Shown: positions 43,748-52,037 of the stretch, one piece after another
Numbering within the stretch: position 1 is the stretch's first letter
Layout of the letters: each line of letters begins with the position of its first letter
Assembly (NCBI RefSeq): GCF_014199985.1
Contig: NZ_JACHOS010000001.1
Location: forward strand, 62,001 to 126,000
Source of the DNA: Methylorubrum rhodesianum
GTDB taxonomy: Bacteria; Pseudomonadota; Alphaproteobacteria; Rhizobiales; Beijerinckiaceae
Direction: 5' to 3'
DNA: 64,000 bases
Program-made: the position numbers and the translations under genes
The notes under the pieces: generated by a model
Database searches by the model: none
What the model was told of the DNA's origin: nothing
Seen by the model: only the letters and a program-made list of their open reading frames with translations

Positions 43748-43993
43748 TCAGGAGCGCTTCGGCTGCGAGGCCGTCCCCTCGGCCTTGCCGTGCGGCTCGG
43801 CCTCGGAGCCGTACTCGTCCGGAGCCGGGTCGCCGTTCCAGCGTGGACCGACGAGGTTGGTGCCGGGCTCTGACACGCGGGCGCCGGAGGTGGCGAAGGC
43901 CTGATAGGCGAACTTCTGATTGCTGGTGAGCGCGAACATCGCCAGCACCCCGAGGGCGACGGCGGCGATGATGGCGGCGATGAAGGCTTTCAT
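43748..43993 (-). CDS. 81-aa membrane-anchored small protein
   Basis: N-terminal hydrophobic helix (AFIAAIIAAVALGVLAMFAL), then a hydrophilic, Gly/Pro/Glu-rich tail ending ASQPKRS. AAGGA lies 12 nt before the ATG at 43993. It lies 90 bp downstream of the formate dehydrogenase gamma gene on the same strand and 43 bp before the next secreted protein, so it may be on the same transcript. Family not recognised. Confidence 0.6.
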   Translation of the reverse strand: MKAFIAAIIAAVALGVLAMFALTSNQKFAYQAFATSGARVSEPGTNLVGPRWNGDPAPDEYGSEAEPHGKAEGTASQPKRS

Positions 43994-44083
43994 GGTCGTG
44001 TCGTCCTTGGAGACTCGAGGCCTCGATGCGCGCGGGCGTCGCCCGGTGAGGGGGCCGGCCCGCGCCGCCGGCCTCCGGCTTGA

Positions 44084-45121
44084 TTATTCGGCGGGCGCCG
44101 GATGGCCCTTCAGTTGCGGGCCGCTGCCGGTGCGCGCCTGCTCCTTCTCGACCCAGAGATCATGGTGCGCCCGCGCCCAGGCGAGATCTACCTTGCCGCT
44201 GCCCATGGCGTCGTAGGCGCCCTCCATGCCGAGCGTGCCGATATAGATGTGGGCGAGGATGCCGGCGATGAAGACGATGCCGATCACCGAGTGGATCACC
44301 TGCATCACCTGCATCCCGTTGATGTCGGTGAGCGCGAAGGGGAACAGCATCATCAAGCCGGTGGCGCCCATGGCCGCGCCGAACCCGGCGACCATCCAGA
44401 ACACGCCCTTCTGACCCGCGTTGAAGCGGCCTGCATGGGGGTGGCCCTTGCCGATGAGTCCGCCGCCGGCCTTGATCCAGGCCCAATCGACCTTGCTCGG
44501 GATGTTGTCCCGGATCCAGAGCACGAACATGAAGGCGACGCCGAGCATGAACGGCCACGCGAGATAGACGTGGCTGTACTTGGCCCATTGCGCGATCGCG
44601 CCGAATGCTTCCGGGCCGATCAGCGGCATCAGCAGGCGCTTGCCGAAGATGTAGTTCAGGCCAGACAGCGACAGGATGATGAAGCACACCGCCGTCATCC
44701 AGTGGGTGAAGCGCTCGAAGGCGTTGAAGCGCAGGATCTTCTTCCCCGACTCCTGGCTGTGCTCCATCATGATCCGGCCACGGAACAGGAAGAACGCACC
44801 GAGGGCGGCGAGCATGCCGAGGATCACGAGTGCGCCGATCCAGGGCAGCCAGCGCTCGCGGAAATTCTGATACTCGCGGCCCTGCGGCTGGATCAGGTTG
44901 GCCGACTTGCCGTCCGGAATCGACACGCGGCCGCGGATCTTGGATTCCTGCTTGAACAGGAACTCCTCGTTGACCGAATCCGCCGTCGGCCGGGCGCCCA
45001 TCGGATTCTGGCCATCGGCCTGGATCGGGTTCTGCGCCTGCGCCGGACTATGGGCGCCCGGCGCGGCAAGGAGCATCACCGCCAGGAAAAAGGTGCTGAG
45101 GAAGGTCGTCGCCCGCCGCAT
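44084..45121 (-). CDS. fdh3C: Formate dehydrogenase gamma subunit (cytochrome b556)
   Basis: A 345-residue membrane subunit that takes electrons from the beta subunit to the quinone pool. It has a signal peptide (about 1-30, ending SPAQAQ), a periplasmic N-terminal part, a first helix at WLPWIGALVILGMLAALGAFF, then the cytochrome b core RFNAFERFTHWMTAVCFIILS with heme-ligand histidines in FTHWMT, SHVYLAWPF, and later VIHSVIG and LAHIYIGTLGMEGAYDAM. The ATG at 45121 follows AAAGGA. The frame upstream is a shadow of the beta gene. It is the last core gene of the torD-TAT-A-B-C operon. Confidence 0.92.
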   Translation of the reverse strand: MRRATTFLSTFFLAVMLLAAPGAHSPAQAQNPIQADGQNPMGARPTADSVNEEFLFKQESKIRGRVSIPDGKSANLIQPQGREYQNFRERWLPWIGALVILGMLAALGAFFLFRGRIMMEHSQESGKKILRFNAFERFTHWMTAVCFIILSLSGLNYIFGKRLLMPLIGPEAFGAIAQWAKYSHVYLAWPFMLGVAFMFVLWIRDNIPSKVDWAWIKAGGGLIGKGHPHAGRFNAGQKGVFWMVAGFGAAMGATGLMMLFPFALTDINGMQVMQVIHSVIGIVFIAGILAHIYIGTLGMEGAYDAMGSGKVDLAWARAHHDLWVEKEQARTGSGPQLKGHPAPAE

Positions 45122-45189
45122 CGGCGTTCCTTTCGAAGGGTCGTCACAGCTCGCCGGAGCGGGCTCGGTCAGCCCGCGCCGGCAGGGGC

Positions 45190-45786
45190 TCAGATCGCCA
45201 CGGTCTCGCGGTAGGCCGTCTTCCAGCCCCAGGCGCCGGAGCCGTAGCCGCGCTTGATCACCCGCTGCTTGTAGATTTCGGCGATCATCTCGCCGTCGCC
45301 GGCGAGGAGCGCCTTGGTCGAGCACATCTCGGCGCAGAGCGGCAGCTTGCCCTCGGCGAGACGGTTCGAGCCGTACTTCTCGTACTCGGCGGTCGAGAAG
45401 TCGGGCTCGGGGCCGCCGGAGCAGTAGGTGCACTTGTCCATCTTGCCGCGCGAACCGAAGTTCCCCACCCGCGGGTATTGCGGCGCGCCGAACGGGCAGG
45501 CGTAGAAGCAGTAGCCGCAGCCGATGCAGATGTCCTTGGAGTGCAGCACCACGGCATCCGCCGTGGTGTAGAAGCAGTTCACCGGGCACACCGCCGCGCA
45601 GGGCGCGTCGGTGCAGTGCATGCAGGCCATCGAGACCGAGCGCTCGCCGGGCTTGCCGTCGTTGAGCGTGACGACGCGCCGCCGGTTGATGCCCCAGGGC
45701 ACCTCGTGCTCGTTCTTGCAGGCGGTGACGCAGGCGTTGCACTCGATGCAGCGGTCCGCGTCGCAGAGGAACTTCATCCGGGCCAT
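45190..45786 (-). CDS. fdh3B: Formate dehydrogenase beta subunit (four 4Fe-4S clusters)
   Basis: A 198-residue ferredoxin-like electron-transfer subunit linking the molybdenum site to the cytochrome. Cysteine groups seen: CIECNACVTACKNEHEVPWG, CMHCTDAPCAAVCPVNC, CIGCGYCFYACPFGAPQ and a fourth set in KCTYCSGGPEPD...LCAEMC. There is no C-terminal transmembrane anchor, unlike E. coli FdnH, so it depends on the gamma subunit for membrane attachment. The start is the ATG at 45786 (MARMKFL) or three codons on at 45777. It lies 17 bp after the alpha gene. Confidence 0.93.
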   Translation of the reverse strand: MARMKFLCDADRCIECNACVTACKNEHEVPWGINRRRVVTLNDGKPGERSVSMACMHCTDAPCAAVCPVNCFYTTADAVVLHSKDICIGCGYCFYACPFGAPQYPRVGNFGSRGKMDKCTYCSGGPEPDFSTAEYEKYGSNRLAEGKLPLCAEMCSTKALLAGDGEMIAEIYKQRVIKRGYGSGAWGWKTAYRETVAI

Positions 45787-45803
45787 AGTTTGGGTCGCTC
45801 CTC

Positions 45804-48746
45804 TCAGGCCGCTGCGATCTGGCACAGGGTGCACTTCGTTTCCTGCATGCCCGTCACAGGATCGAAGCCGTAGGTGGTCACGGTGTTCACGCTCTCGCCG
45901 AGCACCACCGGGTCGGTGCCCTTCGGGTAGTAGTCGCGCATGTCCTTGCCCTGGTACCAACCGGAGAAGTGGAAGGGCATGAAGGCCACGCCCTTGCCGA
46001 CGCGGTCGGTCACCAGCGCCTTGACCTTGGTCTTGGCGTTGTTCTCGGCACCCGAGACCCAGACCCACTGACCATCCTTGATGCCGCGCTCGGCCGCGTC
46101 GCCGGTGTTGATCTCGACGAACATGTCCTGCTGCAGCTCGGCGAGCCACGGGTTCGAGCGGGTCTCCTCGCCGCCGCCCTCGTACTCGACGAGGCGGCCC
46201 GAGGTGAGGATGATCGGGAAGTCCTTGGCGACACCGCGATCGACCACCGACTTCTGTACCGAGAAGCCGATATTCGGCATGCGCAGCTGCCGCTCGTCGG
46301 GACGGGTCGGGTACTTCGCCACCAGTTCGGGGCGCGGCGAGTAGACCGGCTCGCGGTGGACCGGCACCGGATCGGGCAGGTTCCAGGCATTGGCCCGGGC
46401 CTTGCCGTTGCCGAAGGGCGAGACGCCGTGGTCGAGGCAGACGCGCTGGATACCGCCCGAGAGGTCGGTCGCCCAGCTCACGGTGTCGGGCTTCTCACCA
46501 CCGATCTTGAGGATCGTGGCGAGTTCGTCGGGCGTGAGATCCTTGTCCCAGCCGAGCTTCTTGAACACCCCGAAGGTGAATTCGGGATAGCCGTCGGTCA
46601 GGTCCGAGCCCTTCGAGAACGAATTCTCGGCCAGCAGGGTCTGGCCGTTGCGCTCGGTGCCGAACCGGGCGCGGAAGCCGCCGCCGCCCTCCTTCACGTG
46701 GAGATTGGTGTTGTAGAGGATCGCCGAGCCCGGATGCCGGATCTCGGGCTTGCCCCAGCACGGCCAGGGCAGGCCGTAATAGTCGCCGCCGACCTCCGGA
46801 TCGTCCTTGGGCGCGCGCAGCGTCACCAGGTCGAACTTGTGCTGGTTGCGCATATGCGCCTTCAGCCGCTCCGGCGACTGCCCGCAATAGCCCGTCGACC
46901 AGCCGCCCCGGTTGATCTCGCGCAGGATGTCCTCGGCTTCCGGGACCCCGTTCTCGACCTTGATGTTCTTGCAGAGCTTGTCGGCGAAGCCGAGCTTCTC
47001 CGCGAGACGGTAGAGGACCTCGTAGTCGTTCTTCGACTCGAAGGCCGGCTTCACGATCTGCTCGCCCCACTGAATCGAGCGGTTCGAGGCCGTGCGCGAG
47101 CCGTCCATCTCCAGCGAGGTGCAGATCGGCAGGAGGTAGGTGTTGTCCTGCCGGGCGTCGAGCGCGGCGAAGGTGGTCGGATGCGGATCGGCCACGACCA
47201 GCAGTTCGAGCTTGTTCATGCCCTCGATCGCCTCGGGCATGCGGGTCACGGTGTTGCCGCCATGGCCGAACACCATGAAGGCCTTGACCGGGCTGCGCTG
47301 GTCGATCTGCTCCGGAGGCAGGTTCACGGCATCGAACCAGCGGGTCGAGGTGATGCCGGGCGCCTCCATGTTCTCCTTGCGGGTGCGCGCCTTGCGGCCG
47401 CCCTTCGCCGGAACCTCATCGAAGCGCGACTGCAGCCACTCGTACTCGACTTCCCAGACGCGGGCCCAGTGGCGCCAGCCGCCCTCGACGAGGCCGTAGT
47501 AGAGCGGCAGGGACGTCACATCGAGACCGAGGTCTGTCGCACCCTGCACGTTGGTGTGGCCGCGGAAGATGTTGGCGCCCGTTCCCGGCTTACCGACATT
47601 GCCGGTGGCCAGGCACAGGATGCAGAGCGCGCGCACGTTCGCCGTGCCGACCGTGTGCTGGGTCGCGCCCATGCACCAGATCAGGGTCGCCGGCTTCTCC
47701 TTGGCGAACTTCTCCGCCACGCGGCGCAGCTGCTCGCCCGGCACGCCCGAGACGCGCTCGACCTCGTCGGGCGTCCACTTGGCGACTTCCTTGCGCACGT
47801 CGTCCATCGCGTAGACGCGCTGGGCAATGAACTCCTTGTCCTCCCAGCCATTCTGGAAGATGTGCCAGAGGATGCCCCAGACCACCGGAATGTCGGTACC
47901 GGAGCGGATGCGCACGTACTCGGTCGCGTGGGCAGCGGTGCGGGTGAAGCGCGGATCAATGACGATCATGTTCGCGCGGTTGATCTCCTTGCCCGACAGC
48001 ACGTGCTGCATGGAGATCGGGTGCGCCTCGGCCGGGTTGCCGCCGAGGATGATCATCGTCTTGGCGTTGCGGATATCGTTGTAGCTGTTCGTCTGAGCGC
48101 CGTAGCCCCAGGTGTTGGCCACGCCCGCCACCGTGGTCGAGTGACAGATGCGCGCCTGATGGTCGATCGAGTTCGTGCCCCACAGGGCCGCGAACTTGCG
48201 CATCAGGTAGGCGGCCTCGTTGGTGAACTTGGCCGAGCCGAGCCAGTAGACCGAGTCCGCGCCGTTCTTCTCGCGAATGGCGGTCAGCTTGGTGCCGATC
48301 TCCTCGTAGGCCTGATCCCACGAGATCCGCTTCCACTGCCCGCCCTCGAGCTTCATCGGGTATTTGAGGCGGCGGTCGGAGGAGACCAGCTCGCGGATCG
48401 CCGCACCCTTGGCGCAGTGCGTGCCGCGATTGATCGGGCTCGCCCAGGACGGCTCCTGACCGACCCAGACGCCGTTCACGACCTCGGCGGTAACCGTGCA
48501 GCCCACGGAGCAGTGGGTGCAGACGTTCTTCTTGATGACCGTGTCCGGGCCGACCGCGGAGGATCCCGCGGCCTTGGCCTTCCGCACCGAGCCGAGCTGG
48601 ATCGTACCGGCAGCGGCGAGCGCGCCGGCGGTCAGGCCGGATTTCCGCAGGAAGGCGCGGCGGTCGAGCACGCCCGCGGCGAGGCCGGCGGCGACGGCCT
48701 GGTGCTTGGTGCGAGCAGCCTCGCCGCTCTTGCGCTTGATCAGCAT
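45804..48746 (-). CDS. fdh3A: Formate dehydrogenase alpha subunit (molybdopterin, periplasmic)
   Basis: Oxidises formate to CO2 at a bis-MGD Mo/W site facing the periplasm. The 980-residue protein has a Tat signal (Arg29-Arg30 in DRRAFLRKSGLTAGALAAA), the 4Fe-4S motif Cys76-X2-Cys79-X3-Cys83 with Cys111, and the active-site pair Cys201-His202 (HQARICHSTTVAGV). The metal ligand is therefore cysteine, not selenocysteine. The C-terminal MopB domain is complete. It corresponds to the cytochrome-linked Fdh3 type I recall from M. extorquens rather than the NAD-linked FDHs. Operon order: torD-like, TAT peptide, A, B, C. Confidence 0.96.
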   Translation of the reverse strand: MLIKRKSGEAARTKHQAVAAGLAAGVLDRRAFLRKSGLTAGALAAAGTIQLGSVRKAKAAGSSAVGPDTVIKKNVCTHCSVGCTVTAEVVNGVWVGQEPSWASPINRGTHCAKGAAIRELVSSDRRLKYPMKLEGGQWKRISWDQAYEEIGTKLTAIREKNGADSVYWLGSAKFTNEAAYLMRKFAALWGTNSIDHQARICHSTTVAGVANTWGYGAQTNSYNDIRNAKTMIILGGNPAEAHPISMQHVLSGKEINRANMIVIDPRFTRTAAHATEYVRIRSGTDIPVVWGILWHIFQNGWEDKEFIAQRVYAMDDVRKEVAKWTPDEVERVSGVPGEQLRRVAEKFAKEKPATLIWCMGATQHTVGTANVRALCILCLATGNVGKPGTGANIFRGHTNVQGATDLGLDVTSLPLYYGLVEGGWRHWARVWEVEYEWLQSRFDEVPAKGGRKARTRKENMEAPGITSTRWFDAVNLPPEQIDQRSPVKAFMVFGHGGNTVTRMPEAIEGMNKLELLVVADPHPTTFAALDARQDNTYLLPICTSLEMDGSRTASNRSIQWGEQIVKPAFESKNDYEVLYRLAEKLGFADKLCKNIKVENGVPEAEDILREINRGGWSTGYCGQSPERLKAHMRNQHKFDLVTLRAPKDDPEVGGDYYGLPWPCWGKPEIRHPGSAILYNTNLHVKEGGGGFRARFGTERNGQTLLAENSFSKGSDLTDGYPEFTFGVFKKLGWDKDLTPDELATILKIGGEKPDTVSWATDLSGGIQRVCLDHGVSPFGNGKARANAWNLPDPVPVHREPVYSPRPELVAKYPTRPDERQLRMPNIGFSVQKSVVDRGVAKDFPIILTSGRLVEYEGGGEETRSNPWLAELQQDMFVEINTGDAAERGIKDGQWVWVSGAENNAKTKVKALVTDRVGKGVAFMPFHFSGWYQGKDMRDYYPKGTDPVVLGESVNTVTTYGFDPVTGMQETKCTLCQIAAA

Positions 48747-48753
48747 GGCAGCC

Positions 48754-48999
48754 TCACTTCGGACCGGTCGATGCCGGATCGGTGTTCTTCTTGAGGGTCT
48801 CGTAGCCGTTGGTGCGGTAGAACGCCTTTACGTGGTCGCTCTCCCGATACCGGGCCCTGGTCTCGTCGTTGCCGGGATCGTAGGCCTGCGCCTCGGTCGC
48901 CCCCATCGGCGAGGCTACGGCCGCCGCGGCGGCGACCGTGCTGCCACCGAGCGCCCGGAAGAACTGGCGACGACCGAGCGTCTTCGGATCCTGTCGCAT
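48754..48999 (-). CDS. Formate dehydrogenase-region Tat-target small protein
   Basis: An 81-residue protein with a twin-arginine signal (LGRRQFFRALGGSTVAAAAA) and a short mature part ending in a basic, charged tail (RYRESDHVKAFYRTNGYETL). It matches the small family of Tat substrates found beside FDH-N type formate dehydrogenases, whose role is unknown. AAGGAG lies about 10 nt before the ATG at 48999. It ends 7 bp before the alpha gene. It may escort or stabilise the alpha subunit during export. Confidence 0.85.
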   Translation of the reverse strand: MRQDPKTLGRRQFFRALGGSTVAAAAAVASPMGATEAQAYDPGNDETRARYRESDHVKAFYRTNGYETLKKNTDPASTGPK

Positions 49000-49075
49000 C
49001 ACCCTCGTCTCCTTCGGCGGCTGCCTGCTCTCCGGCAACGCGCCTCGATCCCATTTGTCACGATCGAGAAGCCCT

Positions 49076-49714
49076 TCAGCCTTCCATGGCGAAGGCTTCC
49101 GCCTCGATCTCGATGAACGCGCGGCCAAGCCCCCCGACCGCGCGGTAGAAGTGTCCCGCCTTCGCGTTCTCCAGGTCGGCGAAGAAGCGTTCGGCCCAGG
49201 GCTCGATGTGGCGGGCAAAGAAGCGCGCCTGCATGCTGGGCTCGGCCTCGAACCGGCCAGCCGCGAGCCCCGCCATCACCTCCAAGAGGATCGCAAGATG
49301 ATCCTCCGGCTCGCTCATCGACTCGTCGCGCTCGATGCCGAGCGCGGCGAAGTCCTCGCGCACGCGGGCGAGCGGACGCTCGTTGAGGAAGCCGGTGAGA
49401 TAGTAAGAGGCGTAAGGCAGAAGCTCGCCGCGGCCGACACCGATGAACAGCGCGAAGTACTCGCGCTCCACCGCCTCAGCACCGGTCTCCGCCGCCGCGC
49501 GGCGCAGGGCCGCGACCTGCCGGCCGAGAACGCCCTCGCCATCCTTGAGTGCGACGAGCGCGGCCAGCAACGATGGGTCCGGAGCGCGCCCGAGCAGGGC
49601 GGCCAGGAGATCGTATTGCTGCGCGCGCAGGAGATCGATGTCGTCCGGCAGCCCGCCGACACCAGACACCTCATCTCCCGGAAGTGCCATCACCGACGCA
49701 ACCGAACCCATCAT
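49076..49714 (-). CDS. TorD/DmsD-family chaperone for the formate dehydrogenase
   Basis: A 212-residue all-helical cytoplasmic chaperone of the TorD family that binds Tat signal peptides of molybdoenzymes until cofactor insertion. The family core is EYFALFIGVGRGELLPYASY then YLTGFLNERPLARVREDFAA, and the acid/His motif MSEPEDHLA. Its position as first gene before the Tat-target peptide and the alpha subunit makes the alpha Tat signal its likely client. An alternative start is one codon downstream. A sigma-70-like promoter lies 40 bp upstream. Confidence 0.9.
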   Translation of the reverse strand: MMGSVASVMALPGDEVSGVGGLPDDIDLLRAQQYDLLAALLGRAPDPSLLAALVALKDGEGVLGRQVAALRRAAAETGAEAVEREYFALFIGVGRGELLPYASYYLTGFLNERPLARVREDFAALGIERDESMSEPEDHLAILLEVMAGLAAGRFEAEPSMQARFFARHIEPWAERFFADLENAKAGHFYRAVGGLGRAFIEIEAEAFAMEG

Positions 49715-49753
49715 GTCCCTCGGGCCCGTCTCAAGGACCGCTTGTTTGGACCG

Positions 49754-49782
49754 ATAATAAAAAGCGTTTTGATCTGCCGCAA
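49754..49782 (-). promoter_or_regulatory. Promoter of the formate dehydrogenase operon
   Basis: On the minus strand TTGCGG (49782-49777) and TATTAT (49759-49754) are separated by 17 bp, about 40 bp upstream of the torD-like start. The sequence between and after is A/T-rich. It separates the core FDH operon from the accessory block that ends at 49799. Confidence 0.6.
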
Positions 49783-49798
49783 TCGAAATGCGCGTGAA

Positions 49799-50479
49799 TT
49801 ACGAGGGCATCGCCCCTCCATGGCGCCGCAGGCGGGGCCGAACTGGGGCTGATTGCGCTACCTCGGCATGATCATCCGGCAAAGCGGCGACATGAGGCGG
49901 CGAAACGGCCGTCGGCGGCGTCGCCTTCTCGAATCGGGCGATCGCCTTGGGCTCGGGACCTTCCGCAGTCGCAGGGGCTTCACGAGACTCCGTTGCGGCC
50001 TCCGCGGCCTCGGGCTCCGACGCGGCCTCTTCCGCGACGGGAACGCCGTCGACGACGCGCTTCAGCATCGCCTTCACATCGTCGATCGGGAGGAGGGGGC
50101 CCATGCCCGGCACGCCACCCGGCGTGTTCCAGTCGTAGGCATATTCCCGTGCCTCGCTGACGAAGTCTCGGATCGCCGGATCGAGCGACCACATCCGCCG
50201 CAGGGCCGCGTTGCGCAGGGCCGTCGGGACACCGGCCTGAAGAAAGGCGGTGAGGTCGGTTTCCGGCGTCAGGGCATCGAGCGACGGGAGACGCGCGAGC
50301 CAGTCGTCCGGCACGGGGTCCGGACCACCATCGGCGCGGAGGTCGGCCTCGCTCGGCGGAGCGGCGCTGCCGAGGGCCTCGCTTCCGACCGTGTCCGGTG
50401 CGGCGGGCGGTTCCTGCCGCTCGGCGGTGCGCACGGCGACCTTGCGGCGGGCCCAGCGGGAGAGGAAGCTGTCGCTCAT
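49799..50479 (-). CDS. DUF3306-type protein, FDH accessory block
   Basis: A 226-residue soluble protein starting MSDSFLSRWARRK, followed by an acidic/Pro-rich variable segment. The conserved core is about residues 55-130 (LPSLDALTPETDLTAFLQAG, ALRRMWSLDPAIRDF, EYAYDWN). A Glu/Ala-rich and Pro-rich tail follows. This N-terminal motif and core fit DUF3306, a family I know mainly from formate dehydrogenase neighbourhoods. The ATG at 50479 overlaps the stop of the DUF3305 gene by ATGA. It is last of the five-gene block and directly upstream of the FDH promoter. Function unknown. Confidence 0.82.
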   Translation of the reverse strand: MSDSFLSRWARRKVAVRTAERQEPPAAPDTVGSEALGSAAPPSEADLRADGGPDPVPDDWLARLPSLDALTPETDLTAFLQAGVPTALRNAALRRMWSLDPAIRDFVSEAREYAYDWNTPGGVPGMGPLLPIDDVKAMLKRVVDGVPVAEEAASEPEAAEAATESREAPATAEGPEPKAIARFEKATPPTAVSPPHVAALPDDHAEVAQSAPVRPRLRRHGGAMPS

Positions 50480-51018
50480 TCCGGCTTCCCCTGCATGCCC
50501 GGTGCCCGCCGGGCCAGGGCCTCGGGGTCGGCGCGGTCGCGCTTGCGCTTCTCGAACTTGCGCTCGATGTGGAACGCTTCGAAGAAGGCCAGCAGCTTCG
50601 CCTGAATCTCGGGCGGCATCGGCACGGCCTCGACGATCTCGCCGATGCCCTCGGCCATCGACTCGCCCTCGTAGGGGTCGGCGGTGACGCTCGCGACTTC
50701 GTAGGTGTCCTCCGCCGTGGCGTGCAGGGTGACCCAGAGAGAAGGGCGGCCGGAGACGAGGTTGTCGCGATAATGCGCCGTCTCGGCGATGTGCAGCATC
50801 ACCTCGTGGGCGCCGGCGTAGAAGGTCGCTTCGTCCTCCGTCTCGGAGAGTTGGGTCCAGGGGGCGGCCTGTGGCGCCGCCGGCAGGGCGGCCACCGGCA
50901 GCCAGGCATGGCTCGCCCATGGTCCTTTCAGACGACGGCGCGCCACGATGATGCCGACCTCGAAGCGGTCCTCCGGCAAGCGTTGCGGCAGCGTCTGCGG
51001 CGTGTCGTCCGATGTCAT
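50476..51018 (-). CDS. DUF3305-type protein, FDH accessory block
   Basis: A 180-residue protein with the DUF3305 core FEVGIIVARRRLKGPWASHAW followed by VSGRPSLWVTL and a C-terminal basic helix (HIERKFEKRKRDRADPEAL). Two starts are possible: the ATG at 51018, with GAGG 7 nt upstream, or a GTG at 51030 that overlaps the upstream stop. I used the ATG. It is coupled on both sides to neighbouring genes. DUF3305 and DUF3306 occur together, which suggests a complex. Function unknown. Confidence 0.82.
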   Translation of the reverse strand: MTSDDTPQTLPQRLPEDRFEVGIIVARRRLKGPWASHAWLPVAALPAAPQAAPWTQLSETEDEATFYAGAHEVMLHIAETAHYRDNLVSGRPSLWVTLHATAEDTYEVASVTADPYEGESMAEGIGEIVEAVPMPPEIQAKLLAFFEAFHIERKFEKRKRDRADPEALARRAPGMQGKPE

Positions 51019-51026
51019 GTCCAGCC

Positions 51027-52037
51027 TCACGCGGCGGCCCGGTCGGAAGCCAGCGGCAATCCGACAACGAGATTCTGGGGCTTGAGCTGCACCGTCTTAT
51101 CCGGCGTCATGGCGAGCAACAGGTAGACCGGCCGGTCACCGACCCGCGGGTCGACACTGGCCGGATCGGCGAAGGTGAGGCTGAACACGGCGATTACCCG
51201 CTCGCGGGCAGCGTCATCGAGCGTTTCGCCCCGCCAGAGCGCATTGCCGATCCGCGTGCCCTCGGCATCGAGTCCGACGAACCAGCGCCAGTCGGGATCC
51301 TCCAGTTGGGCAAGCGGCGCGACCGTGACCTCGGCGTTGAGCAAGTGGCGCACGAAAGCCTCGATCGCCCGTGCCAAGCCGTCCCGGCTTCGGGCACTGG
51401 AACTGAGATTGAGCGCCATGGTGAAGGCGTCCGATCGGCTCCAATAGGTCCAGGCGTTCTCCTCGTTGAGAATATCGAGTTCGCTCGCAGCCTTCTTGCC
51501 GAGCATCGAGACCAGGGGCGAGAGCGGCGCACCACCCTCCCGCGCCTCGATCACCTCGGCATCGGCGAGCAGCACCGCGCCCTCGTGAAGGCTCACCCGC
51601 TGCGGCCGGAAGAACAACTCGGCGGCGCGCAGCACGAACGGGTCGTCGCAGCCGTCCAGGGCGTTGCGCAGGATCAGGTGAACGAGCTGGCTCAGGAAGA
51701 GGCCCGGCACGCCCTGCAGCCCGCCGCGCACCAGCGCGAGATAGGCCGCCTCGACCGACCGAGCCGACAGGAGACGGTCGCGGAAGGCGAGCATCACCGC
51801 CCAGTTCTCCCGCGCATCCGCATCCGCGATCTTGTCGACTTCACCGCTCTCGACCCGCCGGCGCGGGTCGGTGAGCAGGCTGGCATGGAGCGCGCGCTCG
51901 GCCGCGCAGGCCTCCTCCGGCGGCACCAGTTCGGGACGCGCCAGATAGGCCAGGATCAGCTCGTCGGTGACGGCGAGGCCGCCGCCCTCGGTGCGCTGCG
52001 TGAGATGATGGCCGCTCGATACCCAGAACTCGGTCAT
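51027..52037 (-). CDS. Uncharacterised FDH-linked protein (DUF6352-type, tentative)
   Basis: A 336-residue soluble, mainly helical protein starting MTEFWVSSGHHLTQRTEGGG. A helical domain (about residues 20-165) is followed by a second half with SMLGKKAASELDILNEENAW and a beta-rich C-terminus (WRWFVGLDAEGTRIGNALWR). It lacks cysteine clusters or recognisable catalytic motifs. It matches my recollection of the DUF6352 family found beside formate dehydrogenases. It overlaps the next upstream gene by ATGA, so it is produced with the accessory block. Confidence 0.72.
   Translation of the reverse strand: MTEFWVSSGHHLTQRTEGGGLAVTDELILAYLARPELVPPEEACAAERALHASLLTDPRRRVESGEVDKIADADARENWAVMLAFRDRLLSARSVEAAYLALVRGGLQGVPGLFLSQLVHLILRNALDGCDDPFVLRAAELFFRPQRVSLHEGAVLLADAEVIEAREGGAPLSPLVSMLGKKAASELDILNEENAWTYWSRSDAFTMALNLSSSARSRDGLARAIEAFVRHLLNAEVTVAPLAQLEDPDWRWFVGLDAEGTRIGNALWRGETLDDAARERVIAVFSLTFADPASVDPRVGDRPVYLLLAMTPDKTVQLKPQNLVVGLPLASDRAAA

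Noticed and set aside
45969..48794. 941-codon plus-strand frame opposite the formate dehydrogenase alpha gene
   Set aside because: Exceptionally long, but the opposite strand encodes a complete molybdopterin enzyme with all motifs. The frame is a codon-bias artefact.
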